A DNA stretch of 64,000 nt, taken from positions 8,618,001-8,682,000 of the forward strand of contig NZ_CP036274.1 of assembly GCF_007747655.1 (NCBI RefSeq). Reading direction: 5' to 3'. Positions 7,639 to 15,377 of this stretch are shown one piece after another (the stretch's first letter is position 1; each line of letters begins with the position of its first letter). Source of the stretch: Anatilimnocola aggregata. GTDB lineage: Bacteria > Planctomycetota > Planctomycetia > Pirellulales > Pirellulaceae. The notes below the pieces were generated by a model. That model searched no databases and was not told where the DNA came from. It saw only the letters and a program-made list of their open reading frames with translations. The position numbers and the translations under genes are program-made.

Positions 7639-8073
7639 CTACGGTGCAATTTCGATTTGGTTATCGACATTGACAGCACCGGATGTATCCTTGGCAAACT
7701 TGTCGATTACATCCTTCTCCTCCTGAGAGCTAACGGGACCGCGTAGCGTAACCTTGCCATTCTCGGTGATGATTTTGACGTTGCGGCCATTAATCGACAT
7801 GCCAGAGTGATTGACGATTTTCGTACGGATGTCTGCTGTCACTTTGATGTCATCAGCACCTTGACCTTGGTCAAACGGAGTTTTGGTGCTCGAACTTTGA
7901 TCGCGAGTGTTGACAGCCGTGTTATCTCGACTTGTCGCCCCATCTGCCGGTAACCTCACCGACGAGTTGTCAGTTGAGGAGGAACCTGGCGGCGGTGCCG
8001 TCTTTGTTGTTGGGCCAAGTGAGTTTTCACAGCCAGCTAATAGGGCGAGTAAAAGGATTCCATAACAGCGCAT
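7639..8073 (-). CDS. BON-domain lipoprotein
   Basis: 144 residues from the ATG at 8073, which follows a near-perfect AAGGAGG. A short signal peptide ends in the lipobox LLAGC (Cys15), so the protein is a predicted lipoprotein. A Ser/Thr/Asn-rich linker of about 60 residues leads to a BON domain (about 75-142: KVTADIRTKIVNHSGMSINGRNVKIITENGKVTLRGPVSSQEEKDVIDKFA, split here for description), a phospholipid-binding periplasmic module. It lies next to a YflT-like gene on the same strand, 62 bp apart, so the two may share a transcript. Confidence 0.85.
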   Translation of the reverse strand: MRCYGILLLALLAGCENSLGPTTKTAPPPGSSSTDNSSVRLPADGATSRDNTAVNTRDQSSSTKTPFDQGQGADDIKVTADIRTKIVNHSGMSINGRNVKIITENGKVTLRGPVSSQEEKDVIDKFAKDTSGAVNVDNQIEIAP

Positions 8074-8424
8074 TGGCAACCTCCTTCGAGAGAGAAAAAA
8101 TGAAGTTAGAAGTAAGGCGGGCAAATCGCTTCAATTCGATTCGCACGATCAAATAGGCGAAGGTGCTTTGCAGCACGTCGTATGCCGCCAGTCAAAAACG
8201 CCCCGACAATGAAGCGGAGTTTTAAACCAGCATGCAAATCGATACAGAAGTGGGAATCGTGGATTGTTTCAGCAGCCCAGTTTGACGTAATTGCGGTCAC
8301 AGTGCTCACGTAGCCGCCAGAGAGCGCTTCGAATCTAAGGCGCTCGCAGCGCGCGCATCTGAAAGTTTTGTCACTCAAGTCAATTTGCAACCGTGTGGTG
8401 TTGACGGCCCCGGGCAAACTCCGG
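8074..8424. other. Intergenic region without a convincing gene
   Basis: About 350 bp between the BON lipoprotein and a doubtful small gene. A 103-codon open frame on the minus strand (8106-8417) has no recognisable domain, signal or ribosome site, and its composition does not look coding. The promoter of the BON/stress pair probably lies at the left edge. Nothing else could be supported. Confidence 0.4.
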
Positions 8425-8613
8425 TTAACCGCTGGGCCGGTCGAACTGCGGGAGGCTAAACGACCTGCTGCACTCGACTGGCACCGTAGACAACTCCGTG
8501 CTCGCGTAAAGCAGCGTGCCTTCGCTTTCGCGTGGAGTTAGTGCTACTTCAACGTCATGCCGGGACGATTCTAACTCCCTCAAAACTGACCTAATCGCTT
8601 CCAGGTTCGCCAT
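8425..8613 (-). CDS. Doubtful small hypothetical protein
   Basis: 62 codons (MANLEAIRSVLRELESSRHD at the start), with a weak AGAG upstream of the ATG. The N-terminal 20 residues could form an amphipathic helix. No family was recognised. It lies among gene fragments, so it may be a remnant itself. Confidence 0.3.
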   Translation of the reverse strand: MANLEAIRSVLRELESSRHDVEVALTPRESEGTLLYASTELSTVPVECSRSFSLPQFDRPSG

Positions 8614-8753
8614 GTGCTCTCTGTCGGCGATTCGGTGCCAATCGATCCTTCTTTGACACTGAGTACTGCGGGAATACCAGCAGTTAGCAGAGAAGTCGGT
8701 GGGACAGTTCGAGTCGAGTCCGTGCCGGCGGAAACGGTCACCGCTGGAGTTTT

Positions 8754-9101
8754 GGTCAGGCCCTTGTTCATAAACGCGCCGAACAGGAGTTTATCCGCCA
8801 ACCCTGCGTAAGCGCCCGGAACCGAGATGGTGCCCCCCTTGCGGCAACACTTGATGGCTTCGTTGACTGCGTGCATCTGATCGGACGGCATCACCGCAGT
8901 CCTGATCTGATCGGCGACGACACCCAACGTACTCGCCGCATGAGCCTCGCGGCCAACGGCGTCGATGCAGCGATCGGGCCCACGTCCCTTAGTCAATTCT
9001 TGGAGCTTAGTGTAGGTATCAACCTTGCTGAAGTCGATCATCTCGGCTTTGCCATGCTCCTGCGCCATTTTCAGTCGTTCCGGAATGCGATCAAATGGCA
9101 A
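8754..9101 (-). pseudogene. Internal fragment of a zinc-type alcohol/formaldehyde dehydrogenase
   Basis: About 116 codons read RIPERLKMAQEHGKAEMIDF, then KGRGPDRCIDAVG and CCRKGGTISVPGAYAG, ending GAFMNKGLT. This is the Rossmann-domain part of a glutathione-independent formaldehyde dehydrogenase-like enzyme. The catalytic zinc domain upstream and the C-terminal half downstream are both missing. After GLT the frame runs into unrelated Thr/Ser/Pro-rich sequence. Both ends are broken, so this is a relic and not a small gene. Confidence 0.85.
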
Positions 9102-9186
9102 TTATCAAGCAGCAAGTCGATCTTTTGCGTAGCACTGTTCGACTGAAAACACGTTGATTTGCTCAACAACCAAAATGCTCAGCAAA

Positions 9187-10125
9187 TCAGTCGACAACAG
9201 ATTTGACGTCCGAGCTGGTAAGAAAGGCTAGTAGCTCGTGGGTAAGCCGGCTCGACTCCTCTCTTTGGAGCCAATGTGCTGCCTCTTCAAACCATTTGAT
9301 TCGACCATGATCGCAAAACGCGAGGCTAGCTTCTGCAAGTCCAGGTTCTTCAGTCGGGTCAGATCGACTCATCAGAATCAAAGCCGGCGGAACGATGCGG
9401 ATCTGCATCGATCGTGTAGAACGACGAAAGAAGGCGCGATAGTAGTTCAGCATGGCGGTGGGCGCGCCAGACTGGGTCCAACCGTCGAGCAGATAGGTTC
9501 GATCGCTGTTATCAAACACGCCAGGTTGACTTGTCGCAACGACACTGCGGTACAGCAAATTGAAGTGGTTCGCTGAGAGGAGAAGTTCGGGCAAGTATGG
9601 CACCTGAAGCAATGCCACGTACCAGCTCCGCAATAGTTGAGTGGGACTACGCAGCAAGTACCTAAAGAACGCGCCTGGGTGGGGAGCGTTCAGAACTGCG
9701 AGCCTTTTCACCCGCTCGGGATATCGCGCAGCAACCCACCACGCAACAATGCCACCCCAGTCATGCCCGACTACATGGAATCTTAGCGCTCCTTCCGAAT
9801 CAGCAAGTGCTACGACATCTTTCGCCAACTGGTCGATATCGTAGGCTGAAACTTCCGACGGCTTGTCGCTTCGTCCGTATCCCCGCTGGTTAGGAGCAAG
9901 CACTCGAAATTCGGCGGCGAGCGAGGGGAGTTGAAAGTGCCATCCTTGCCAGAGATCGGGGAATCCGTGGAGCAGAATCACGAGGGTATTAGAGCTATCG
10001 CCTGCCACGGCGCACTCGAAAGATACACCGTTAGCGAATCGTGACTCTACTAACGCGGGAATGTCGAGCGGTGTCAACCGTCTTTTCTCCGCCTTACGAT
10101 CGTGAAAACTGCTCCTCACCGGCAA
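9187..10125 (-). CDS. Alpha/beta hydrolase, epoxide-hydrolase-like
   Basis: 312 residues, intact. The oxyanion motif HGFP is at 53-56, and the nucleophile elbow GHDWGG places the catalytic nucleophile at Asp122, as in epoxide hydrolases and haloalkane dehalogenases. His284 in EEAAHWLQ is the catalytic base. The SRSDPTEEPG stretch before it probably carries the acid. A cap region rich in aromatics lies between (APHPGAFFRYLL onward). The protein is probably cytoplasmic, as no clear signal peptide is seen. Its neighbours on both sides are gene fragments, so it is a survivor in a decaying region. Confidence 0.88.
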   Translation of the reverse strand: MPVRSSFHDRKAEKRRLTPLDIPALVESRFANGVSFECAVAGDSSNTLVILLHGFPDLWQGWHFQLPSLAAEFRVLAPNQRGYGRSDKPSEVSAYDIDQLAKDVVALADSEGALRFHVVGHDWGGIVAWWVAARYPERVKRLAVLNAPHPGAFFRYLLRSPTQLLRSWYVALLQVPYLPELLLSANHFNLLYRSVVATSQPGVFDNSDRTYLLDGWTQSGAPTAMLNYYRAFFRRSTRSMQIRIVPPALILMSRSDPTEEPGLAEASLAFCDHGRIKWFEEAAHWLQREESSRLTHELLAFLTSSDVKSVVD

Positions 10126-10228
10126 TAACCGGTCGCCGGTGAAGTGACGCGACTGAATGCCTGTCCGGTGGGTGACAACTTGTGCGCTTTTGCGAGATTT
10201 GCTTTGAATAAATCCTGTTACTCGAGAT

Positions 10229-10510
10229 GGCGGCGCGAGATGGCACTTTCACGTTCCACGCAAGCCCAAACCGCTCCAGTAACCGAATTACCCAAAAGCT
10301 CACGTCAATTTGCCACCAACGCAGCCCATGTCTGGCCGATGTCGGAAAGGCATGGTGCGTGTTGTGCCAGCCTTTACCCAGCCCAAGGATGCCAAAAAAG
10401 GCGTTGTTGCGACTTTCGTCGTTGCTTTTGAACGGTTGCTGCCCCCAAATGTGGCAGATGGAATTGATGCTCCAGGTGACATGATGCACGAACAGGATTG
10501 AGGGAGCAGA
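10229..10510 (-). pseudogene. C-terminal fragment of a membrane fatty-acid desaturase
   Basis: About 94 codons begin abruptly with APSILFVHHVTWSINSICH and continue through NNAFFGILGLGKGWHNTHHA to WWQIDVSFWVIRLLE. The last His box (HNTHH) and the preceding HHVTWSINSICH segment are those of acyl-CoA delta-9 desaturases. The first two thirds, with the first two His boxes, are missing, so no active enzyme can be made. Confidence 0.88.
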
Positions 10511-10616
10511 GGCAGCTACGTCACGCCCATCTTCACGACTTCGGCAACAGAGTCCTCGATCTACCCTTCCAGCTTCTCGACTGTGTTCGGGTCCGTCATC
10601 GTGCATTCGTTCCATC

Positions 10617-11966
10617 CTAATCCCTCTTGGCAGAGATGAACTCCACATCCACCGTCTCGCCGGGCCGTCCCGTTTCTACGGGGTCGAACCGTAGCCTTCT
10701 GATTGCCCCTCGATACGCCGCCGACGAGGACAGGTCCACTTCGTAGGTCCGCATTTTGCCATCCGGCACGATGGCGAACTTCACGCTCTGTTCCCCCCGA
10801 AACCCCGGCTTGTCGGCAGATTCCCAAAACAACTCGGCGGTCTTGTTCGTCGTCCGGTAAGCCGCTCGAACGAAGATTGTGGCGGCGTCCTTCGCCTGCC
10901 AGCATCCTTCAGGACCGAACATCTGCGGATCGTCCTGCTCGACTTTCAGCCGCCAGCTATCCTTCACCGGGATGCCCGTGTCGTTGGCGTTCACGAGCCA
11001 CCAGTGCTGGCGGTCCTTCTTGAAGCGGTAATCCGGCACGGCGGATTTCGGGCGCTGCTTGTAGGCTTCTTTGCGAATGTTCGTCAGGGAGTCGAGGACG
11101 AGCGTGTAATGGTACTCGTAGACGATGTGGTGATCGAGGATTTCTTGCCGCACGGGTGCGACGTACCCGCTGGGATCATCGTCGGGACCGCCCGTGTTCG
11201 GCTTGCCGTAAAACCCGCCCACAAAACGGACGACATCGGGGTGAATCACGCCAAATCCCCAATCGTCGTCGTCCACGAGAGCGGCCCAATGTTCGGTGGC
11301 GAAGAACGTCGTCCAATGCGGCCTCGTGCCTTTCGCCGGTATCTTGGGAATCTCCTTGAGGGGCTTGTCGGCGAACGGACTGTCACCCGTGTAGGTCATC
11401 AACCGGTGCAGCTTGCCGGTGGTGTAGACGGCGGGCAATTCTTGATCCATCGCTCGGTATTGAGCGTGATCCTTACGATCATTGGTCAACCGATTGCGGA
11501 CACGGACGGAGCGACCTTCCAGCGTGATCCACGTTTCAATTTGGCAATCCCCCGGCAAATTCTTCAACGCCCACTGCATCGGGACCGACTTGATGTAGAG
11601 GGTCTTGCCGTCATTTTTCTTCTCAATCAATTTCGACGGGTTGCCATAGACATCCCCGGCACTAACCGGGTTCCACGGCCAGTCCTTCCAGCCCGGATGC
11701 GGCGTGCCAAAGGGCATGGGGCCAGAATAGTATGATTGGCCGATCCACCTGCCGAGATCATGGACGTTGACGGCACTGTCAGTTTTCTTGGCATCGGCCA
11801 GAAACCCGATGCTACCGCCACGGTCGAGGTCCACTCCGATTTTGATGATCCCATTGTCCAGGTAAGCCATCTTCTCCGAGTCACGCACGACCGGGCGCTT
11901 CTCCTCGCCGACACAAAACGGCACGAGTCCGAGGATGGTCAGCAACAGTGCCCGAACAAAGATCAT
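10617..11966 (-). CDS. Secreted beta-rich hypothetical protein
   Basis: 449 residues from the ATG at 11966 (AGAGGGA upstream). A signal peptide (about 1-21, MIFVRALLLTILGLVPFCVG) is followed by a large beta-rich domain with many Trp, Gly and Asp residues (SYYSGPMPFGTPHPGWKDWP, HWAALVDDDDWGFGV). A C-terminal domain of about 130 residues ends ELFWESADKPGF...YRGAIRRLRFDPVE, resembling carbohydrate-binding jelly-roll modules seen on planctomycete and Bacteroidetes sugar-active proteins. Overall it resembles uncharacterised secreted polysaccharide-related proteins. The enzymatic role is unknown. Confidence 0.7.
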   Translation of the reverse strand: MIFVRALLLTILGLVPFCVGEEKRPVVRDSEKMAYLDNGIIKIGVDLDRGGSIGFLADAKKTDSAVNVHDLGRWIGQSYYSGPMPFGTPHPGWKDWPWNPVSAGDVYGNPSKLIEKKNDGKTLYIKSVPMQWALKNLPGDCQIETWITLEGRSVRVRNRLTNDRKDHAQYRAMDQELPAVYTTGKLHRLMTYTGDSPFADKPLKEIPKIPAKGTRPHWTTFFATEHWAALVDDDDWGFGVIHPDVVRFVGGFYGKPNTGGPDDDPSGYVAPVRQEILDHHIVYEYHYTLVLDSLTNIRKEAYKQRPKSAVPDYRFKKDRQHWWLVNANDTGIPVKDSWRLKVEQDDPQMFGPEGCWQAKDAATIFVRAAYRTTNKTAELFWESADKPGFRGEQSVKFAIVPDGKMRTYEVDLSSSAAYRGAIRRLRFDPVETGRPGETVDVEFISAKRD

Positions 11967-11989
11967 CGGTCGTCCCTCTTTGCGACAAC

Positions 11990-12190
11990 ACCCCATACGC
12001 CTTCAGCATCGCCATCAGTGGCTCCGGGTCAGCCAGCCGATGATCGGTGCCGACCTCAACCAACATGGCCCCGCTGTTCACCGCCAACTCTTACGAATCA
12101 GAAAGGGAATCACGTCGTCGGCCCGGCTGTGCAAGATCACGGTGTCTGGCCTCACCGTCTGAGCCTCAAAGTTCACATGTGCAACGCCTA
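11990..12190 (-). pseudogene. Frameshifted C-terminal fragment of an alpha/beta hydrolase
   Basis: One minus-strand frame reads VRPDTVILHSRADDVIPF and stops soon after. A second frame continues NSGAMLVEVGTDHRLADPEP and LMAMLKAYG. Joined, they give the acid (Asp of RADDVIP) and His (GTDHRLADP) region of a small alpha/beta hydrolase family common in planctomycetes. The nucleophile half is absent and a frameshift interrupts the rest. Its end runs into the upstream leader of the secreted protein gene. Confidence 0.75.
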
Positions 12191-12199
12191 CCTTGGCAA

Positions 12200-12508
12200 C
12201 TATTCAACTTGCCTCGGACGATGAAGCGGCGATTTTGTTTGCGGAATCTCCTGGTTCAGCCAACGACGTAGCTTGTCGTAATACTGGCGAGACGTTTCGT
12301 CCTCGATTCGCCGGCATTCGCCAAATGCTTTGGTCCTGCGTTGAAGCTCGGCGCTTCCTTCGGGCGTTTCTTTCAACTGTTCAACAGACGCCAGAAGTTG
12401 AGTCAGATTATCTTCGACCAGTTCCTCGATCAGGAAAGCCTCTTTGGGACTCATGTGTTGGAGCGTGATTTCGTTCCCCTCACGAGTCGCTTTTCGGGTA
12501 CGGTCCAT
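12200..12508 (-). CDS. Small hypothetical protein, helical
   Basis: 102 residues from the ATG at 12508, with GAAGGAG upstream. The sequence is charged and predicted helical (PKEAFLIEELVEDNLTQLLASVEQLKETPEG; RRIEDETSRQYYDKLRRWLNQ, quoted in parts). There is no signal peptide or membrane segment. The beginning RTRKATREGNEITLQHMS is basic. No family was recognised. Confidence 0.55.
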   Translation of the reverse strand: MDRTRKATREGNEITLQHMSPKEAFLIEELVEDNLTQLLASVEQLKETPEGSAELQRRTKAFGECRRIEDETSRQYYDKLRRWLNQEIPQTKSPLHRPRQVE

Positions 12509-12609
12509 CTTGCTTCCTTCTCCTTCGATATTTCTTCGCTGCACCCATCTTAGCAGGCTCACTTCAATTCCCGATGAAGTCGTTGGCCGAGATGCTCAAA
12601 TGGGCTGAT

Positions 12610-13404
12610 CTATCTCCCCATGCCAGCAGCGTAGTGACTGCTGATTTGCTCAGGCGAAAGCACTTTCGGATAGATGGCAACTTCGTCCAATCCACCGCTG
12701 AGGAATCCCGTTCGATTGCGTGTCGCCAATTGCAATGGTGAATCGCCATTCTTGGGAATCACATGCCATCTGCCAGGATTCTCATAGAACGTGGTCTTGG
12801 TTCGATAACCTTTGCCCGTTGTCCCGTTGGTGTAGAGAATAACTCCCCGACTACGTGCCTGATTTTCATCGTAGGGTTCAAAACAGGCGACAAAGTGCAG
12901 CCACGGCGAGGGTATTTTAATTGGTTCCCGATAGTCGTCACCGGCTCCTTCATCACCGGCAAGATTCCAAGCGTAGGCGCAGATGCGATTCGGAAAGTTG
13001 GGATCATGTTTCGTGTAAAAGCGAAATCCCCACTCCCGTTCATTGGGTTCGCCCTTACCCAGCCAATGTACATATTGGCTGCCCGGTTCTGGAGTAAACT
13101 CAGTCTGATCGGGGCGCATCCACACTTCGACGGTCAGCCCGTCTCCGCTGGTGGAGATGCTGAAATCTGGCGAACTGGGGATTTCGATGTAGGATTTTGG
13201 AATGAATTTAATCGACTTATTCGAGTTGCCTTGAATCGCCCCTTCGATGCTCAATGTCGGAGTGCCGACGATCTTGCCATGCCGACAATGGCCGGATTCA
13301 TCGACGACAACATCATCGAGCGATTGCTCGTTCAATCGCCAATAGCCAACAGGTTTGTCGGCCAAGATCGTTGCTGCGTAACAGTCGCTGGAGTTCGGTA
13401 TCAT
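12610..13404 (-). CDS. LamG/concanavalin-A-like domain protein
   Basis: 264 residues forming one LamG (Laminin_G_3/pentraxin-like) domain. It opens with the family signature AATILADKPVGYWRLNE, then DESGHCRHGKIVGTPTLS, FTVEVWMRPD-like VEVWMRPDQTEF, and near the end GGLDEVAIYPKVLSPEQI. These are typical carbohydrate- or protein-binding modules found in large secreted planctomycete proteins and DUF1553-type genes. Here the domain stands alone and has no signal peptide, so it may be a detached piece of a larger protein. Confidence 0.82.
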   Translation of the reverse strand: MIPNSSDCYAATILADKPVGYWRLNEQSLDDVVVDESGHCRHGKIVGTPTLSIEGAIQGNSNKSIKFIPKSYIEIPSSPDFSISTSGDGLTVEVWMRPDQTEFTPEPGSQYVHWLGKGEPNEREWGFRFYTKHDPNFPNRICAYAWNLAGDEGAGDDYREPIKIPSPWLHFVACFEPYDENQARSRGVILYTNGTTGKGYRTKTTFYENPGRWHVIPKNGDSPLQLATRNRTGFLSGGLDEVAIYPKVLSPEQISSHYAAGMGR

Positions 13405-13511
13405 TTCGGTGCGATCAAGCTCTGGAGGTCAGACCGTCTGCCAATTCCTGCGGCAGTCTAGCTTACGCCTTTAACGCAGATTCTCGCAACTTGAGTCCAT
13501 CTCAAGAAGCC

Positions 13512-13650
13512 TCACCCATGAGCGAGTGATTTCACGAAGCCACGTAGAGCCTGGAAATACTCCGTCCGATTCCACTTGACGATTGAGTTGTGGTCACCCG
13601 TCGGCAATAGAATCAGTCGCTTTTGCTGACTGGCGGCCTCTTCTCTTCAA
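13512..13650 (-). pseudogene. C-terminal tail of a second alpha/beta hydrolase
   Basis: The minus strand reads EEAASQQKRLILLPTGDHNS then IVKWNRTEYFQALRGFVKSL and stops at 13512. The LPTGDHN motif with its catalytic His and the final amphipathic helix are characteristic of the end of an alpha/beta hydrolase. Everything upstream of the last 45 residues is lost, and the frame runs into a stop next to a different gene fragment. Confidence 0.7.
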
Positions 13651-13833
13651 GGCTCGGCCTCGTGTGCCAATACGCCCACAGAAAAAAAACGGCCTGGAGA
13701 GGCAATCGAAGAAAGTGAACCACCGGCGAGGCGGAAAGCAATTCCTGGTGATGGTAGAGATAGATGTTTGAGGTAAAGACGGCGATCAACATGGCGATAA
13801 TCCCCCATGCCGCCAGCCGTGAAGTTCGTGGAA
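13613..13833 (-). pseudogene. C-terminal fragment of a DoxX-like membrane protein
   Basis: The minus strand reads RTSRLAAWGIIAMLIAVFTS then NIYLYHHQELLSASPVVHFL and RLPLQAVFFLWAYWHTRP before stopping. The NIY motif, two hydrophobic helices and the LRLPLQ...WAYW end are typical of the C-terminus of DoxX-like proteins. The first helices are gone. The final codons overlap the alpha/beta hydrolase relic in another frame, which marks a fusion point near 13650. Confidence 0.65.
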
Positions 13834-13899
13834 CTAGAGCAGTTGCATTTTAGGCCTGGCGGTATCCGCAGTGGTGGAAATAGTTTCGGCACTCGGGTT

Positions 13900-14012
13900 C
13901 GGTGAAGAGTTCGAGAACCTGGCCGCAGAGTTCCCAGAGCTTGTCGACGGTGGCGTACTACAACATGGTTCGATCACACTTGGAGCGAGACCATCTACCG
14001 CCCAGGGGATGA
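13900..14012 (+). pseudogene. C-terminal remnant of an integrase-core transposase
   Basis: The plus strand reads [18 protein letters not shown] and then TGA at 14010. The Y-Y-N-x-x-R-x-H...LPP pattern is the end of the rve-type integrase core domain of planctomycete transposases. Only about 35 recognisable codons remain, with none of the DDE residues. It is one more sign that this segment has been a landing site for mobile DNA. Confidence 0.6.
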
Positions 14013-14127
14013 AGCTTGGGAGTCTGCAAGAAGTCAAGGCGAAATGCCTGCGATGCTGGCAATGTACCTAGGTACAGAACTCAAGAAGCAATACGAGCCG
14101 CTCGACGTAAGTCGTTGCGGCCCTAAG

Positions 14128-14169
14128 TACACCCAAGAGGGCTCGAACCTCTAACCTTCGGTTCCGTAG
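14128..14169 (-). tRNA. 3' fragment of a tRNA-Arg(ACG) gene, probable integration scar
   Basis: The minus strand carries an anticodon loop CTACGGA (anticodon ACG), the 3' side of the anticodon stem, and a complete T-arm AGAGG-TTCGAGC-CCTCT. Then comes the 3' acceptor strand TGGGTGT with discriminator A. The 5' half of the tRNA is absent, and the bases before the loop (GACCAA) cannot pair with the stem. Partial tRNA copies starting at the anticodon loop are what tyrosine-integrase elements leave at att sites. The matching intact tRNA is not in this window. Confidence 0.7.
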
Positions 14170-14387
14170 TTGGTCTTTTCGCACTTGCCAAAAAGCTCGA
14201 ACTTCATTGCCAGAAAAGAGTTTAGCATTTTGACCGGGATGATCAATAGTTATCGCACGTGATCGAAAACAAGCGAAAGAACGCGGTAAATCATCGAGTT
14301 GCCGGTAATTACCGGCTGCTGTTTTCGGACGCAAATCATGGTCAATGGCCGGGGTCATTTTCCGATGAACAATCGTTGCGCCGCTAA
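14170..14387. other. Gene-free stretch with a 16-bp palindrome
   Basis: About 220 bp between the tRNA fragment and the ZIP transporter stop. It contains the perfect palindrome GCCGGTAATTACCGGC at about 14300-14315, which might be a regulator site or a terminator stem without a T tract. No coding frame is convincing. Confidence 0.5.
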
Positions 14388-15200
14388 TCAACTCAAGGCC
14401 ACGTCCAGTACCATCATCACGGCAAAACCGATCATTAAGCTGACCGTCGCCAAGTCCACGTTACCTTGCCGGTGGGATTCGGGGATTAGCTCTTCGACCA
14501 CGACGTACACCATCGCGCCGGCTGCGAAACTCAGCGCATAGGGCAAAATCGGTGCGGCTGCCACAACGGCCGCGGCGCCGATTATAGCAGCAACCGGTTC
14601 GACGGCTGCGGAGAGTTGCCCATACCAGAAGCTCTTCCACCGACTCATGCCTTCACCGCGGAGTGGCATTGCTACTGCGATTCCCTCAGGAAAATTCTGC
14701 AGCCCTATCCCGATTGCCAGGGCCACCGCAGCCGAAAGACTAGTCGCCTGACTACCAGCGATCACCCCGCCGAAGGCAACACCAATTGCAAGCCCCTCGG
14801 GAATGTTGTGCAACGTAATTGCGATGACGAGCAGTACCGCGCGACGAAGGGAAGTCTTGGGTCCCTCTGCTTCTTCCAGTGGGAAGCCCAAATGCAAGTG
14901 CGGCAGCAATTTGTCCAACGACCACAGCGCGGCTCCTCCTAGCAGAAAGCCAACGAGCGGCGGAAACCAAGCCGGTAGCGGGCCGCGTTCCGAAATCTGA
15001 ATCGCTGGAGCCAGCAACGACCAGTAGCTGGCCGCCAGCATGACTCCGCCTGAGAATCCGAGCATGGAGTCGAGCAGCTTGCGATTGACTTGCCCAGTCC
15101 AGAAAACCGCAGCCGCACCGAGGGCGGTTACTGCCCAAGTGAACAATCCGGCCAGCAGAGCCTGTAATGCCGGGTGGAGAGAGACAAACCAGGAATACAT
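14388..15200 (-). CDS. ZIP family divalent metal transporter
   Basis: 270 residues from the ATG at 15200, with GAGGTGG at good spacing; a longer start at 15257 is less likely. Eight predicted membrane helices carry the ZIP signatures: the helix-4 motif [10 protein letters not shown] and the helix-5 motif [12 protein letters not shown] bind the transported metal. A short His-containing loop between helices 3 and 4 ([15 protein letters not shown]) is typical of the ZupT/GufA-like branch, which imports zinc and other divalent metals. It stands as a single leftward gene with no metal-regulator gene nearby. Confidence 0.92.
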   Translation of the reverse strand: MYSWFVSLHPALQALLAGLFTWAVTALGAAAVFWTGQVNRKLLDSMLGFSGGVMLAASYWSLLAPAIQISERGPLPAWFPPLVGFLLGGAALWSLDKLLPHLHLGFPLEEAEGPKTSLRRAVLLVIAITLHNIPEGLAIGVAFGGVIAGSQATSLSAAVALAIGIGLQNFPEGIAVAMPLRGEGMSRWKSFWYGQLSAAVEPVAAIIGAAAVVAAAPILPYALSFAAGAMVYVVVEELIPESHRQGNVDLATVSLMIGFAVMMVLDVALS

Positions 15201-15377
15201 GTCGGCCACCTCAAGACCAGTTCGTCGACGAAGTCCAAGTAATGCGCGCGGAGGCAACCTTGCAAAATATCGGGAATAGAGTGAGCGCTGGATAGTTTCC
15301 GGCGGCTTCCCCGAAAAACAGGCTGTAGCCTATACCGAACAGAGTACGATCCAGTTCAGCCGATGAACAAGTTCGAG

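Noticed and set aside
8106-8417. 103-codon minus-strand frame as a gene
   Set aside because: No domain, ribosome site or coding-like composition; kept only as a note in the gene-free region.
13405-14390. CRISPR array or tandem repeats in the low-gene region
   Set aside because: No spaced direct repeats of 24-40 bp are present; the repeats are palindromes and gene fragments only.
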